Shown here in pieces: positions 35,790 through 44,399 of a DNA stretch of 64,000 bases. Source of the DNA: Flavobacterium hankyongi (GTDB taxonomy: Bacteria; Bacteroidota; Bacteroidia; Flavobacteriales; Flavobacteriaceae); assembly GCF_036840915.1 (NCBI RefSeq), contig NZ_CP085725.1:992001-1056000 (forward strand). Reading direction: 5' to 3'. The notes below the pieces were generated by a model. The model had not been told where the DNA came from. It worked only from the letters and a program-made list of their open reading frames with translations, and searched no databases. The stretch's first letter is position 1; each line of letters opens with the position of its first letter. The translations under genes were made by a program, and so were the position numbers.

Positions 35790-36194
35790 ATGAAAAGAGT
35801 TATAGTTGATTATTCAAAATTAACGAGTGAAATTTTAAACCTATTAGTAGAAAAGTTTCCCGATGGATATGATGATTCAGACATTATCCGTTTCAAAAAT
35901 GCTAAAAACGAAACTATTGAAGCAGTCGAAGTTAAAACTGAGGATACAATCTATCTTGTAAAAGTTAGTACAAAGCTGGCTGACAGAATTGAAAACTATG
36001 ATGAAGATGATGATATCGAAAACGGAGGTGATGATTCATTAGACGCATTAAAAGAACTTGAAATCGACTCTAATGATGATGACGATGATGACAAACCTAG
36101 TTCAAAAGAAGACGATGTTGATGCCGATGACGAAGATGACGACGAAGATTCTGAAAGTAGCGAAGATGATGATGAAGATGATGAAGACGAATAA
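35790..36194 (+). CDS. Highly acidic small protein, unknown function
   Basis: A 134-residue protein. The first 70 residues form a small ordered domain (MKRVIVDYSKLTSEILNLLVEKF, then IRFKNAKNETIEAVEVKTEDTIYLVKVS). The remaining part is a disordered tail almost entirely of Asp, Glu and Ser, with a run of Asp near residue 95 and a C-terminal DEDDEDE. I recall homologues being labelled DNA primase in automatic annotation; no primase motif (zinc finger, Toprim) is present. It starts 17 bases after the deoxyhypusine synthase-like gene and ends the transcript at a strong terminator. The tail might bind polyamines or basic proteins; that is speculation. Confidence 0.75.
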   Translation: MKRVIVDYSKLTSEILNLLVEKFPDGYDDSDIIRFKNAKNETIEAVEVKTEDTIYLVKVSTKLADRIENYDEDDDIENGGDDSLDALKELEIDSNDDDDDDKPSSKEDDVDADDEDDDEDSESSEDDDEDDEDE

Positions 36195-36195
36195 T

Positions 36196-36225
36196 AAAAA
36201 AGGAACTCAAATGAGTTCCTTTTTT
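36196..36225. terminator. Strong terminator after the acidic protein gene, usable both ways
   Basis: Stem aggaactca (36201-36209) / tgagttcct (36212-36220) with A-run left and T-run right. It lies between convergent genes. Confidence 0.88.
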
Positions 36226-36245
36226 ATTATATTATATTTTTGAAA

Positions 36246-36578
36246 TTAAAAACCTAAATCACGCTCTATTTCTTCCATCTCAATCATATCATGAGCCTCG
36301 AGAACTGTTGGTACAACATGTAAAGATGGCGGTACTTCATTAAAATCAATACCATCAGCCACTATAACAAAAGATTTTTTTTCTTTTTTAAATTTTTTAG
36401 CCAAATCAACAAAGTTTTTAATTGACTTAATATCAACTGATTTGTCGTGAGTAATATCCAATATAATATTGGTTACTTTAAAGGTTGTAAACTGATTACT
36501 AACTTTTTCTAAAAAAGTTTTAGAATCTCCTTCTGTATCTTTAATTATTGTGGTATGTCCTTTGTGTTCTACTTTCAT
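36246..36578 (-). CDS. Small conserved protein, STAS-like, third gene of the pyr operon
   Basis: A 110-residue soluble protein. The alternation of strands and helices (TIIKDTEGDSKTFLEKV, NIILDITHDKSVDIKSIKNFVDLAKKFKKEKKSFVIVADGIDF, VVPTVLEAHDMIEMEEIERDLGF) matches a STAS or anti-sigma-factor-antagonist fold. In particular, a mid-protein 'ILDITHDK' strand is followed by a helix, a further strand and a C-terminal EAHDMIEMEEIE helix. No phospho-Ser motif is obvious. It starts 9 bases after pyrB and is surely co-transcribed. Function unknown. Confidence 0.7.
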   Translation of the reverse strand: MKVEHKGHTTIIKDTEGDSKTFLEKVSNQFTTFKVTNIILDITHDKSVDIKSIKNFVDLAKKFKKEKKSFVIVADGIDFNEVPPSLHVVPTVLEAHDMIEMEEIERDLGF

Positions 36579-36587
36579 GTTATAAAT

Positions 36588-37514
36588 TTACAATTTTTTT
36601 GAAGCCAACAAATAAATAACAGCCATTCTTACAGCAACGCCATTTTCAACCTGTTCTAAAATTACGGATTGTTTAGAATCAGCTACATCACTGGTAATTT
36701 CAACTCCTCTATTTATTGGTCCTGGGTGCATAATTACAATTTCTTTATTTAATGAATCTAACAATTGCTTGTCTACACCATATTGCATAGCATATTCTCT
36801 TGTAGAAGGAAAATAACTGATATCTAAGCGTTCGTTTTGCACACGAAGCATATTGGCAACATCACACCACTCTAAGGCTTTTCTTAAATTAGGCTCTACT
36901 TCTACTCCAAGTTCACGAATGTATCTTGGTATTAAAGTATTTGGCCCACAAACTTTAATTTGCGCTCCTAGTTTTTGTAGTGAATATATGTTTGAAAGTG
37001 CTACACGTGAATGCAAAATATCACCCACAATTACTACTTTTTTACCTGCAACATCTCCTAGTTTTTCACGAATAGTATAAGCATCTAATAAAGCTTGTGT
37101 TGGATGCTCATGAGCACCATCTCCTGCATTTACAATACTTGCATTTACATTTTTTGAAAGAAATACTGCTGCACCAGGCGATGAATGACGCATTACAACC
37201 ATATCTACTTTCATAGAAAGTATATTATTTACAGTATCAATTAATGTTTCACCTTTTGTAACCGAAGAACTTGATGCTGCAAAATTTACTACATCTGCCG
37301 AAAGTCTTTTTTGTGCTAATTCAAACGATAATTTTGTTCTAGTACTGTTTTCGAAGAAAATGTTGGCAATGGTAATATCTCGAAGTGAAGGAACTTTTTT
37401 TATGGGGCGATTAATAACTTCTTTAAAATGATCAGCGGTTTCAAAAATCAGTTGAATATCTTCTTCTGTGATGTATTTAATTCCAAGTAAATGATTTACG
37501 CTTAATTCTTTCAT
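36588..37514 (-). CDS. pyrB: Aspartate carbamoyltransferase catalytic subunit
   Basis: Pyrimidine synthesis: carbamoyl phosphate + aspartate to carbamoyl-aspartate (308 aa, normal). Carbamoyl-phosphate site FFENSTRTKLSFELAQKRL, then SSVTKGETLIDT, MRHSSPGAA, NAGDGAHEHPTQALLD, VGDILHSRVALSN, MLRVQNERLD and MHPGPINRGVEI. No pyrI regulatory subunit is seen nearby. Its ATG begins one base after the pyrR stop. Control probably through PyrR. Confidence 0.95.
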   Translation of the reverse strand: MKELSVNHLLGIKYITEEDIQLIFETADHFKEVINRPIKKVPSLRDITIANIFFENSTRTKLSFELAQKRLSADVVNFAASSSSVTKGETLIDTVNNILSMKVDMVVMRHSSPGAAVFLSKNVNASIVNAGDGAHEHPTQALLDAYTIREKLGDVAGKKVVIVGDILHSRVALSNIYSLQKLGAQIKVCGPNTLIPRYIRELGVEVEPNLRKALEWCDVANMLRVQNERLDISYFPSTREYAMQYGVDKQLLDSLNKEIVIMHPGPINRGVEITSDVADSKQSVILEQVENGVAVRMAVIYLLASKKL

Positions 37515-37515
37515 T

Positions 37516-38070
37516 TTATTTTGTTATTAATTCTACTGAGTCTTCTCCCTGTTCACTGAGCGGTGCCGAAGTGTCCTTCCACTTTACCACTACCTTTTCA
37601 TTATTGATGGCATCTACCTGTCTTCCTCTATAATCTGGCTGAATTGGCAAATGACGACTAAAACGTCTATCGATAAGCACTAGCAGTTCAACCTCACTTG
37701 GCCTACCGAAAGATTGAATAGCTTGAAGTGCTGCATTAATACTTCTACCAGTATAAAGCACATCATCAATAAAAATCACTTTTTTGTTTTCTACTAAAAA
37801 ATCAATTTGGGTTTTATTGGCTTCCAAAGTTTCTCCTCTGCGGAAATCATCTCTAAAAAAAGTAATATCTAAAAAACCTAAAGCAATAGTAGGAACCTTA
37901 TACTCTTCATGCAAAATTTGTTTTAAACGTGAAGCTAATTGTGTACCACGAGGCTGAATACCTATTAAAACCGTGTTACTAAAATCAAGGTGATTTTCTA
38001 TTAATTGACAAGCCAAACGATGAAGTATGATATTGACTTCAGTAGCTGTGAGCAAAGTTTTTTGACTCAT
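37516..38070 (-). CDS. pyrR: PyrR bifunctional regulator / uracil phosphoribosyltransferase
   Basis: UMP-sensing regulator of pyr genes with UPRTase fold (184 aa). Visible: VLIGIQPRGTQLASRL, GFLDITFFRDDF, the PRPP loop VIFIDDVLYTGRSINAALQAI, VLIDRRFSRHLPIQPDYRGRQVDA. The C-terminal end is odd: between VVVKWKD and GEDSVEL lies TSAPLSEQ, several residues longer than I expect from the family. The bases that encode it (37548-37573) match an interspersed repeat also present at 42566-42588. First gene of pyrR-pyrB-small protein. The 77-base upstream gap holds no attenuator-like leader. Confidence 0.93.
   Translation of the reverse strand: MSQKTLLTATEVNIILHRLACQLIENHLDFSNTVLIGIQPRGTQLASRLKQILHEEYKVPTIALGFLDITFFRDDFRRGETLEANKTQIDFLVENKKVIFIDDVLYTGRSINAALQAIQSFGRPSEVELLVLIDRRFSRHLPIQPDYRGRQVDAINNEKVVVKWKDTSAPLSEQGEDSVELITK
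37548..37573 (-). repeat. Interspersed repeat copy embedded in the pyrR coding sequence
   Basis: On the minus strand CACTTCGGCACCGCTCAGTG then aacagg. It aligns with cacttcgactagctcagtg-cagg at 42566-42588: the shared blocks are CACTTCG, GCTCAGTG and CAGG. Here it is read in frame as DTSAPLSEQG. Confidence 0.55.
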
Positions 38071-38115
38071 TGTAGTTAGTTGTGTTTGGAATGTAAAATT
38101 AATGATTTTTTTGGA

Positions 38116-38143
38116 TAAAAAAAGTCCCGAATGAATCGGGACT
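38116..38143 (-). terminator. Terminator of the first LRR/T9SS surface-protein gene
   Basis: Stem agtcccga (38123-38130) / tcgggact (38136-38143), with A's on the left giving a T-run on the minus strand. It lies 4 bases after the stop codon. Confidence 0.85.
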
Positions 38144-38147
38144 AAAA

Positions 38148-40265
38148 TTATTGTTTAATAAATTTCGTATTACTACTTCCTTTACTTGAATTTATTTTGA
38201 TAAAATAATTCCCTGACGGCATATTAGAAACATTAACCGTTTTTGTATTTTGAGCGTTTGGTACTACTAAAACCAATTGCCCTAAAGTATTGTAAATACT
38301 AATCGAAGAAATTTCAATGTCTTCTTTAGAATTGATATTTAAAACATCATGCACTGGATTAGGATACAATTTAAAATAATTAGCAAATTCAAAATCCTGA
38401 CGATTTAATGCTGCAATTGTCGTTGTTGCAGTGTTAGTCACGATTGGCAAATTATAATCAAAATAAATACTTGCAGTATTGCTAAAAGTATCTCCGTTTA
38501 TTAAAGTTGGCTTGGTTTTAATTTTGAAGGCTACATAACCACCGTTATTGGCATCATCAAAAGGCAGATTGATATTCTCAAAAATAAATTCAACTTTATT
38601 ACCGTTAATTCTAGTAAAAAATTCGTGACTTCCGTCAATTGCTATTAAAGAATTGACATCAAACTTATTTGCATCAATCATATCCTTAACCATAATATTG
38701 TGTGCATTTGCAGTTCCATTGTTTTCGAAACGAATCATATAATGAACATAATCACCAACTTTATCAGGAGTAATTGTAGCACCTTCTAAACAAGTTTTAT
38801 CATTTGGGTCAAATGAGTTAACAACCACTTGATTAAAAACAAAAGTGTTATCATTTGGTAAATCATCAGTTGCTGCTGAAGTAATGGTTGCTGTGTAGTT
38901 TAGTACATCACCACTATTTAAAGGAGGAGTGTCTGAAGGAGAATTTGTAATAAATGATAATAGAATTCTTCTTTTCTCAAAGGGTCTTAAATTGGTAAAA
39001 TTCCAAGATAAATTATTTACAGTTTGAGATGAAGTTGCTGGAGTAGAATCTACAAAATCTAAAACAGCATCATTAAAAACTAAATTTACTGTACCAGATT
39101 GCGTTGTATTTCCTTTGTTTTTATAACTCAATATATACATTACATGAGTCCCTGGAAGTGCTGGAGTAGCAGCAAATGAAGTAACTTCCAAATCAGGATT
39201 AACACCAGTTGCTATCACACAAAAATCTTGATTAAAAGGATTCGCCTGTACAGGAAATGTAACATTTACCGAAGATGGGGAAGCTGTAAAATAAGCTGGA
39301 TTTTCAAAAACAGGAGTAATTGTGTATGTACCTGTTTGAACGGGGATATTATAATTTCCTGAAGTATTAGCAATTAAATTTCCTGAATTACTTCCGTTAG
39401 TGATATTAAATTTTAAATTATTTAAGGCAAAATCTAAAACATCACAACCATTATTATTTTCATCAAATTTATTATTCCCTTGAATTGTATAATATTGTCC
39501 ACCAGGAACAAAATCACAATACGAATTCACTGATACTAATGCACCATATGGAAGTGCTGAAATCTTATTTTGAACATAGGTTAACTCGGAGTCATCTACA
39601 CAAACATATCTCAATGTTGGATTTTCATAAAAGCCATTAATAACTGTACCACTTACAATAGTTTGACTTATACCATTTTTCATATTAATGCTTACTAATT
39701 GATTGTTGTTACACAAGATTCTCTCTAGACCTGTCAACATAGATAAATCTAAATTTGTGAGACTGTTGTAACCACAATAAATCCATTTCAAATTGGGAAA
39801 ATTATTTAAAGATAAATCAGAAAGATTATTATGTTCAAGTTGTAAGTATTTTAGTTGAGGTAAATCATAAACTGTAACGGTATTTAATCCAGAATTTTCA
39901 GTAAATAAATTTTCTAAATGTTGCAATCCATGAATATCTAAACTTGATAGACTTGCATCACTGCATCCAAAAGAAACCAGATTAGGAAACTCATTAATAC
40001 CAACCAATGAAGTAATTCCAAGTCCATCACCATTATAATACGAAAGTTCAATGCTTTTAACTTGCGATGCCTCAGAAATTTGAATTTCACCATCTCCATT
40101 ACTATCAATAGCGAAATAATTACCTGATAAATCTGTTGCACGATAATTTAATGCAGTAGAATTTACCAATCTTTCTTTAAAAATTGGGTCAGGAAAATTA
40201 ATAATTTGGGAATTTGCTTTGGTAAAAAGGCACAATGCCAATAATAAAAAGTAGATTTTCTTCAT
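38148..40265 (-). CDS. Surface protein with degenerate LRRs, DUF7619-like and T9SS domains
   Basis: A 705-residue secreted protein. Signal peptide MKKIYFLLLALCLFTKANSQ. A leucine-rich region follows (about 85-240: LTSLVGINEFPNLVSFGCSD, NNLSDLSLNNFPNLKWIYC, NSLTNLDLSMLTGLERILCNN). Then come a CNA-B-like beta segment (about 255-345), two immunoglobulin-like stretches, a conserved domain starting VNSFDPNDKTCLEGATITPDKVGDYVHYMIRFENNGT (about 490-625), and a T9SS type A sorting domain (about 635-705, KLYPNPVHDVL to KFIKQ). It is a close paralogue of the next gene. Likely an adhesin or surface-layer component; function unknown. Confidence 0.88.
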   Translation of the reverse strand: MKKIYFLLLALCLFTKANSQIINFPDPIFKERLVNSTALNYRATDLSGNYFAIDSNGDGEIQISEASQVKSIELSYYNGDGLGITSLVGINEFPNLVSFGCSDASLSSLDIHGLQHLENLFTENSGLNTVTVYDLPQLKYLQLEHNNLSDLSLNNFPNLKWIYCGYNSLTNLDLSMLTGLERILCNNNQLVSINMKNGISQTIVSGTVINGFYENPTLRYVCVDDSELTYVQNKISALPYGALVSVNSYCDFVPGGQYYTIQGNNKFDENNNGCDVLDFALNNLKFNITNGSNSGNLIANTSGNYNIPVQTGTYTITPVFENPAYFTASPSSVNVTFPVQANPFNQDFCVIATGVNPDLEVTSFAATPALPGTHVMYILSYKNKGNTTQSGTVNLVFNDAVLDFVDSTPATSSQTVNNLSWNFTNLRPFEKRRILLSFITNSPSDTPPLNSGDVLNYTATITSAATDDLPNDNTFVFNQVVVNSFDPNDKTCLEGATITPDKVGDYVHYMIRFENNGTANAHNIMVKDMIDANKFDVNSLIAIDGSHEFFTRINGNKVEFIFENINLPFDDANNGGYVAFKIKTKPTLINGDTFSNTASIYFDYNLPIVTNTATTTIAALNRQDFEFANYFKLYPNPVHDVLNINSKEDIEISSISIYNTLGQLVLVVPNAQNTKTVNVSNMPSGNYFIKINSSKGSSNTKFIKQ

Positions 40266-40292
40266 TTGGGTAATTTAAAAAGTAAAAATAAC

Positions 40293-40323
40293 AAAAAAAA
40301 GCCCCACATTTCTGTGAGGCTTT
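40293..40323 (-). terminator. Terminator of the second LRR/T9SS gene, near copy of the one at 42521
   Basis: Stem gccccaca / tgtgaggc (40301-40320, one mismatch), loop tttc, and a T-run on the minus strand. It lies only 28 bases upstream of the start codon of the next minus-strand gene (40265). Confidence 0.85.
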
Positions 40324-40329
40324 GCTTAA

Positions 40330-42492
40330 TTAATTTTTAATAAACTTCGTATTTGAAGTTCCTTTATCTGAATTTATTTTGATAAAATAATTTCCTGAAC
40401 TCAAATTTGAAACATCTACGGTTTTTATGTTTTGTGCATTTGGTACAACTAAAACTAATTGCCCTAGAGTATTGTATATACTTATTGAACTTATTTCAAT
40501 TGTGTCTTTTGCCTCAATATTCAAATTGTTACTAACTGGATTTGGATATAACTTAAAATAACTGGAGAAATCAAAATCCTGACGACTTAACGCTTGAATA
40601 GTAGTAGTTGCTGTATTTGTTACAATTGGGAAATTATAATCAAAATAAATACTTGCTGTATTACTAAAAGTATCTCCGTTAGTTAAAGTTGGTTTGGTTT
40701 TAATTTTAAAAGATACATAACCATCATTGTTTGCATCATTAAACGGAAGATTGATGTTCTCAAAAATAAATTCAACTTTATTTCCTGATGTAATATTTGT
40801 CACAAATGAATGGCTACCTTTTATTGGCACTAATGAATTGATATCAAATTTTGTTGTATCAATCATGTCTTTTACTACAATATTTTGCGCATTTGCAGTC
40901 CCATTATTTTCAAAACGAATCATATAATTGACATAATCTCCAACTTTACTTGGAGAAATTGTAGCTCCTTCTAAACAGGTTTTATCATTTGGATCAAAAG
41001 AGTTTACAACTGTTTGATTAAATACAAAGGTATTATCATTTGGTAAATCATCTGTTGTTGGTGAAGTAACTGTAGCAGCATAATTTAAAACATCACCACT
41101 ATTAACTGCAGGTGTTTCCATTGGAGAGTTAACATTCAAAGTAAAAGTAATTTCTCTAGTTTCAAATGGCAATAAATTCGTAAAATTCCAAAATAGATTA
41201 TTTATAGTTTGAGTTGTTACAACTGGATTTGCTGAAACAAAATCTAAAACAGCATCATTAAAAGCTAAATTAACCGTTCCTGATTGTGTAATATTTCCTT
41301 TGTTTTTATAAATCAATTTATATTTTGCATCAAAACCAGGTCTAGCCACATTAACTGGTAAAATAATAATTTCTAAATCCGGATGAACACCGTTAGCAGT
41401 TACACAAAAATTTTGAGTAAACGGACTCGCTTGTGTTGGAAATGTAACATTTACTGAAGCTGGAGAAACTGTAAAGTAAGAAGGATTCTCAAAAACTGGT
41501 ATTACAGTATGTGTACCCGCCTGAACAAGAATATAATAGTTTCCCGAAGTATTAGCTATTAAACTTCCAGTATTACTTCCGTTAATAATACTAAATTTTA
41601 AATTTGGCAAACTTATATCCGAAGCATCACAACCGTTATTGTTTACGTCGAATTTATTGTTTCCTTGAATTGTATAATATGTTCCTTCTGGTGTAAATGA
41701 ACAATAAGTATTTACATGGCAGTTAGTTAATCCCCATTGTGAAATATTATTTTGTACAAGCACAATATCTTCATCATCAGCACATATGTATCGAAGATTT
41801 GGATTACTCGAAAAATATAAACTATTCCATGCACTAGGATTTCCATTTTTTATAAATAGACTCGAAAGATTATTCATTGAACAATTTACATCTACTAGAT
41901 TACTCAAACCAATAACACTTAATTGATTGATTTCATTTTGCTGACAATCTAAACTTATCAAATTAATTAAACCACTTAAATTCAAAGATGTTAAATTACC
42001 AAAAGAGCAATCTAATGTCTTAAGGTTAATTAAACCTGCAACATTCAATGAAGACAAAAGACTGTTTGAAGAACATTTTAGATTCACAAGATTCGGAACC
42101 CCGCTCAGATCTAGAGAAGTCAAATTATTATAAAAACATTCAAGATACTTTAACTTAACTAATCCATTCAAATTTAATGAGGTTAACTGTAAATGACCAC
42201 AATTTAAAACTTCGATATTAGAAAAATATAAAATACCAGTCAAATCTGTTATAGGTAAAAAACCACCTGCTAAACTTAGTTTTTTTACTTGTAAAGCTTC
42301 ACTAATTTCAATTTGTCCATTTGAATTTGCATCTATTTTAAAATCAGATCCTGATAAATTTTGAGCAATTGTATTACTTGGGCTGGCCGCTAACAACTTA
42401 GCTTTAAAATTAGCATCAGGAAAATTGATAATTTGTGCATTAACACTAGTAAAAAGACACAAAGCAGTAAGTAAAAAGTAGAGTTTTCTCAA
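40330..42492 (-). CDS. Surface protein with LRRs, DUF7619-like and T9SS domains (paralogue)
   Basis: A 720-residue paralogue of the gene at 38148. Signal peptide MRKLYFLLTALCLFTSVNAQ. About seven 21-22-residue leucine-rich repeats (about 75-230) with the pattern LxxLxCxxNxLxxLxLSG, e.g. LTSLDLSGVPNLVNLKCSSN; these are more regular than in the paralogue. Then the same CNA-B-like, Ig-like and VNSFDPNDKTCLEGATISPSKVGDYVNYMIRFENNGT segments and a T9SS sorting domain ending KFIKN. The C-terminal two thirds are much more alike between the two genes than the LRR parts, suggesting duplication followed by LRR diversification. Confidence 0.88.
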   Translation of the reverse strand: MRKLYFLLTALCLFTSVNAQIINFPDANFKAKLLAASPSNTIAQNLSGSDFKIDANSNGQIEISEALQVKKLSLAGGFLPITDLTGILYFSNIEVLNCGHLQLTSLNLNGLVKLKYLECFYNNLTSLDLSGVPNLVNLKCSSNSLLSSLNVAGLINLKTLDCSFGNLTSLNLSGLINLISLDCQQNEINQLSVIGLSNLVDVNCSMNNLSSLFIKNGNPSAWNSLYFSSNPNLRYICADDEDIVLVQNNISQWGLTNCHVNTYCSFTPEGTYYTIQGNNKFDVNNNGCDASDISLPNLKFSIINGSNTGSLIANTSGNYYILVQAGTHTVIPVFENPSYFTVSPASVNVTFPTQASPFTQNFCVTANGVHPDLEIIILPVNVARPGFDAKYKLIYKNKGNITQSGTVNLAFNDAVLDFVSANPVVTTQTINNLFWNFTNLLPFETREITFTLNVNSPMETPAVNSGDVLNYAATVTSPTTDDLPNDNTFVFNQTVVNSFDPNDKTCLEGATISPSKVGDYVNYMIRFENNGTANAQNIVVKDMIDTTKFDINSLVPIKGSHSFVTNITSGNKVEFIFENINLPFNDANNDGYVSFKIKTKPTLTNGDTFSNTASIYFDYNFPIVTNTATTTIQALSRQDFDFSSYFKLYPNPVSNNLNIEAKDTIEISSISIYNTLGQLVLVVPNAQNIKTVDVSNLSSGNYFIKINSDKGTSNTKFIKN

Positions 42493-42511
42493 TTTAGAAA
42501 ATTTAGTTGAG

Positions 42512-42519
42512 CAAAAATA
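42512..42519 (-). promoter_or_regulatory. -10 box of the second LRR/T9SS gene
   Basis: TATTTTTG on the minus strand, 19 bases upstream of the ATG at 42492. It lies immediately after the T-run of the rpsA terminator, so the -33 position would fall inside the terminator hairpin. Confidence 0.45.
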
Positions 42520-42520
42520 A

Positions 42521-42551
42521 TAAAAAAAGCCTCACATTTCTGTGAGGCTTT
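42521..42551 (-). terminator. Terminator of rpsA
   Basis: Perfect stem aagcctcaca (42527-42536) / tgtgaggctt (42541-42550), loop tttc, T-run on the minus strand. It shares about 25 bases with the terminator at 40293-40323. Confidence 0.88.
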
Positions 42552-42565
42552 TGCTTATTTAGATA

Positions 42566-42588
42566 CACTTCGACTAGCTCAGTGCAGG
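42566..42588 (+). repeat. Short interspersed repeat between rpsA and its terminator
   Basis: cacttcgactagctcagtg then cagg. From memory, ttcgactacgctcagtgtgaca-like sequences are common extragenic repeats in Flavobacteriales. It is related to the in-frame copy in pyrR at 37548-37573. Confidence 0.55.
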
Positions 42589-42596
42589 AGAAAGAA

Positions 42597-44366
42597 TTAT
42601 TTTCCTCCTTTTTCCATTTTAGCTTTTAATTCAGCTAATGCATCGATATCTCCTAATGTAGATGCTGGTGCATTGTTGCTTGAAGAAGTATTGTTTTCAT
42701 TAGATGATTTCACATTTTTCTCTTCTTCTTCACGGAAGATAGCTGTGTGAGATGCTACTACTCTTTTGAATTCTTTATTGAATTCAATTACTTTGAAATC
42801 AGCAGCTTCACCTTTTTTCAATTTTTTACCATCTTCTTTTTCTAAGTGACGAGTTGGAATAAATGCAACTACATCATCTCCGAAATCTACAGTAGCTCCT
42901 TTGTCAACGATTTCAGCAATTACACCGTTGTGGATAGTTCCTACAGCGAAAGCATCTTCGTGTTTATCCCAAGGATTAGCAGTAGTTTGTTTGTGACCTA
43001 AAGATAATTTACGTCCGTCAACATCTAATTCTAATACTACTACATCTAATTTTTCACCAACATTGATGAATTCAGATGGATGTTTGATTTTCTTAGTCCA
43101 AGATAAGTCAGAGATGTAAACTAATCCATCAATTCCTTCTTCTAATTCTACGAAGATACCAAAGTTAGTAAAGTTTCTTACTGTACCTGTATGTTTAGAA
43201 CCTACTGGGTATTTAGCAGTAATATCTGTCCATGGATCTTGAGTCATTTGTTTGATACCTAAAGACATTTTTCTTTCCTCTCTATCAAGAGTTAAGATAA
43301 CTGCCTCAACTGTATCTCCAATTTTTACGAAATCTTGAGCTGAACGTAAGTGTGTAGACCAAGACATTTCAGAAACGTGGATTAAACCTTCTACTCCTTC
43401 AGCAACTTCGATGAAAGCACCGTAATCAGCTAAAACAACAACTTTACCTTTCACTTTGTCACCAACTTTTAAGTTAGCATCTAAAGCATCCCATGGGTGA
43501 GCGTTTAATTGTTTTAAACCTAATTGGATTCTTGTTTTCTCATCATCGAAATCAAGGATTACAACGTTTAATTTTTGATCTAATTCAAGAACTTCACTTG
43601 GGTGGTTAATTCTAGACCAAGATAAATCCGTAATGTGGATTAATCCGTCAACACCTCCTAAGTCAATGAATACACCGTAAGAAGTAATGTTTTTAACAAC
43701 ACCTTCTAATACTTGTCCTTTTTCTAATTGACCAATAATTTCTTTTTTCTGTACTTCAATATCAGCTTCGATAAGCGCTTTGTGAGAAACAACAACGTTT
43801 TTGAATTCATGGTTGATTTTAACCACTTTGAATTCCATCATTTTGTTTACATATTGATCGTAATCACGGATAGGTTTAACATCGATTTGAGAACCTGGTA
43901 AGAAAGCTTCGATACCAAATACATCAACGATCATACCACCTTTAGTACGACATTTTACGAAACCATTAACGATTTCTCCTGTTTCATTTGCAGCAATAAC
44001 TCTATCCCAAGCTTTGATAGTACGAGCTTTACGGTGAGATAATACTAATTGACCTGTTTTGTCCTCACGAACGTCAATTAATACCTCAACTTTGTCTCCT
44101 ACTTTTAAGTTTGGATTGTAACGGAATTCGTTTAAAGAAATTACACCTTCAGATTTAGCGTTGATATCAACGATAGCATCTCTTTCTGTAATTCTTACAA
44201 CTACTCCTTCTACTACTTCTTCTTGATCAGTTGAAATAAAAGTTTTAGCAACTAATTCTTCAAATTCTCTTAAGTTTTTTTCATCAACAGCATCAATTCC
44301 TTCAGCATAATTATGCCAGTTAAAAGTTGATAAAAAATCCTCTTGTGTTTTGTTTAATTCAGACAT
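42597..44366 (-). CDS. rpsA: 30S ribosomal protein S1
   Basis: Ribosomal protein S1 (589 aa) that binds mRNA for translation initiation; especially relevant in Bacteroidota, where Shine-Dalgarno use is weak. Six S1 (OB-fold) repeats are visible, including VVEGVVVRITERDAIVDINAKSEG, GIVNGFV-like KCRTKGGMIVDVFGIEAFLPGSQ, VLEGVVKNITSYGVFIDLGGVDGLIHITDLSW, VKGKVVVLADYGAFIEVAEGVEGLIHVSEMSW, HTGTVRNFTNFGIFVELEEGIDGLVYISDLSW and a last HNGVIAEIVDKGATVDFGDDVVAFIP. The tail is Ser/Asn-rich, then a charged end. It has a strong promoter and a leader of about 113 bases. Confidence 0.96.
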   Translation of the reverse strand: MSELNKTQEDFLSTFNWHNYAEGIDAVDEKNLREFEELVAKTFISTDQEEVVEGVVVRITERDAIVDINAKSEGVISLNEFRYNPNLKVGDKVEVLIDVREDKTGQLVLSHRKARTIKAWDRVIAANETGEIVNGFVKCRTKGGMIVDVFGIEAFLPGSQIDVKPIRDYDQYVNKMMEFKVVKINHEFKNVVVSHKALIEADIEVQKKEIIGQLEKGQVLEGVVKNITSYGVFIDLGGVDGLIHITDLSWSRINHPSEVLELDQKLNVVILDFDDEKTRIQLGLKQLNAHPWDALDANLKVGDKVKGKVVVLADYGAFIEVAEGVEGLIHVSEMSWSTHLRSAQDFVKIGDTVEAVILTLDREERKMSLGIKQMTQDPWTDITAKYPVGSKHTGTVRNFTNFGIFVELEEGIDGLVYISDLSWTKKIKHPSEFINVGEKLDVVVLELDVDGRKLSLGHKQTTANPWDKHEDAFAVGTIHNGVIAEIVDKGATVDFGDDVVAFIPTRHLEKEDGKKLKKGEAADFKVIEFNKEFKRVVASHTAIFREEEEKNVKSSNENNTSSSNNAPASTLGDIDALAELKAKMEKGGK

Positions 44367-44399
44367 GTCTGATAATAAATTTGTATTCTGTATTCTCTT

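Noticed and set aside
36058..36243. Met/Lys-rich frame overlapping the acidic protein gene
   Set aside because: Out-of-frame reading of the gat/gaa-rich acidic tail.
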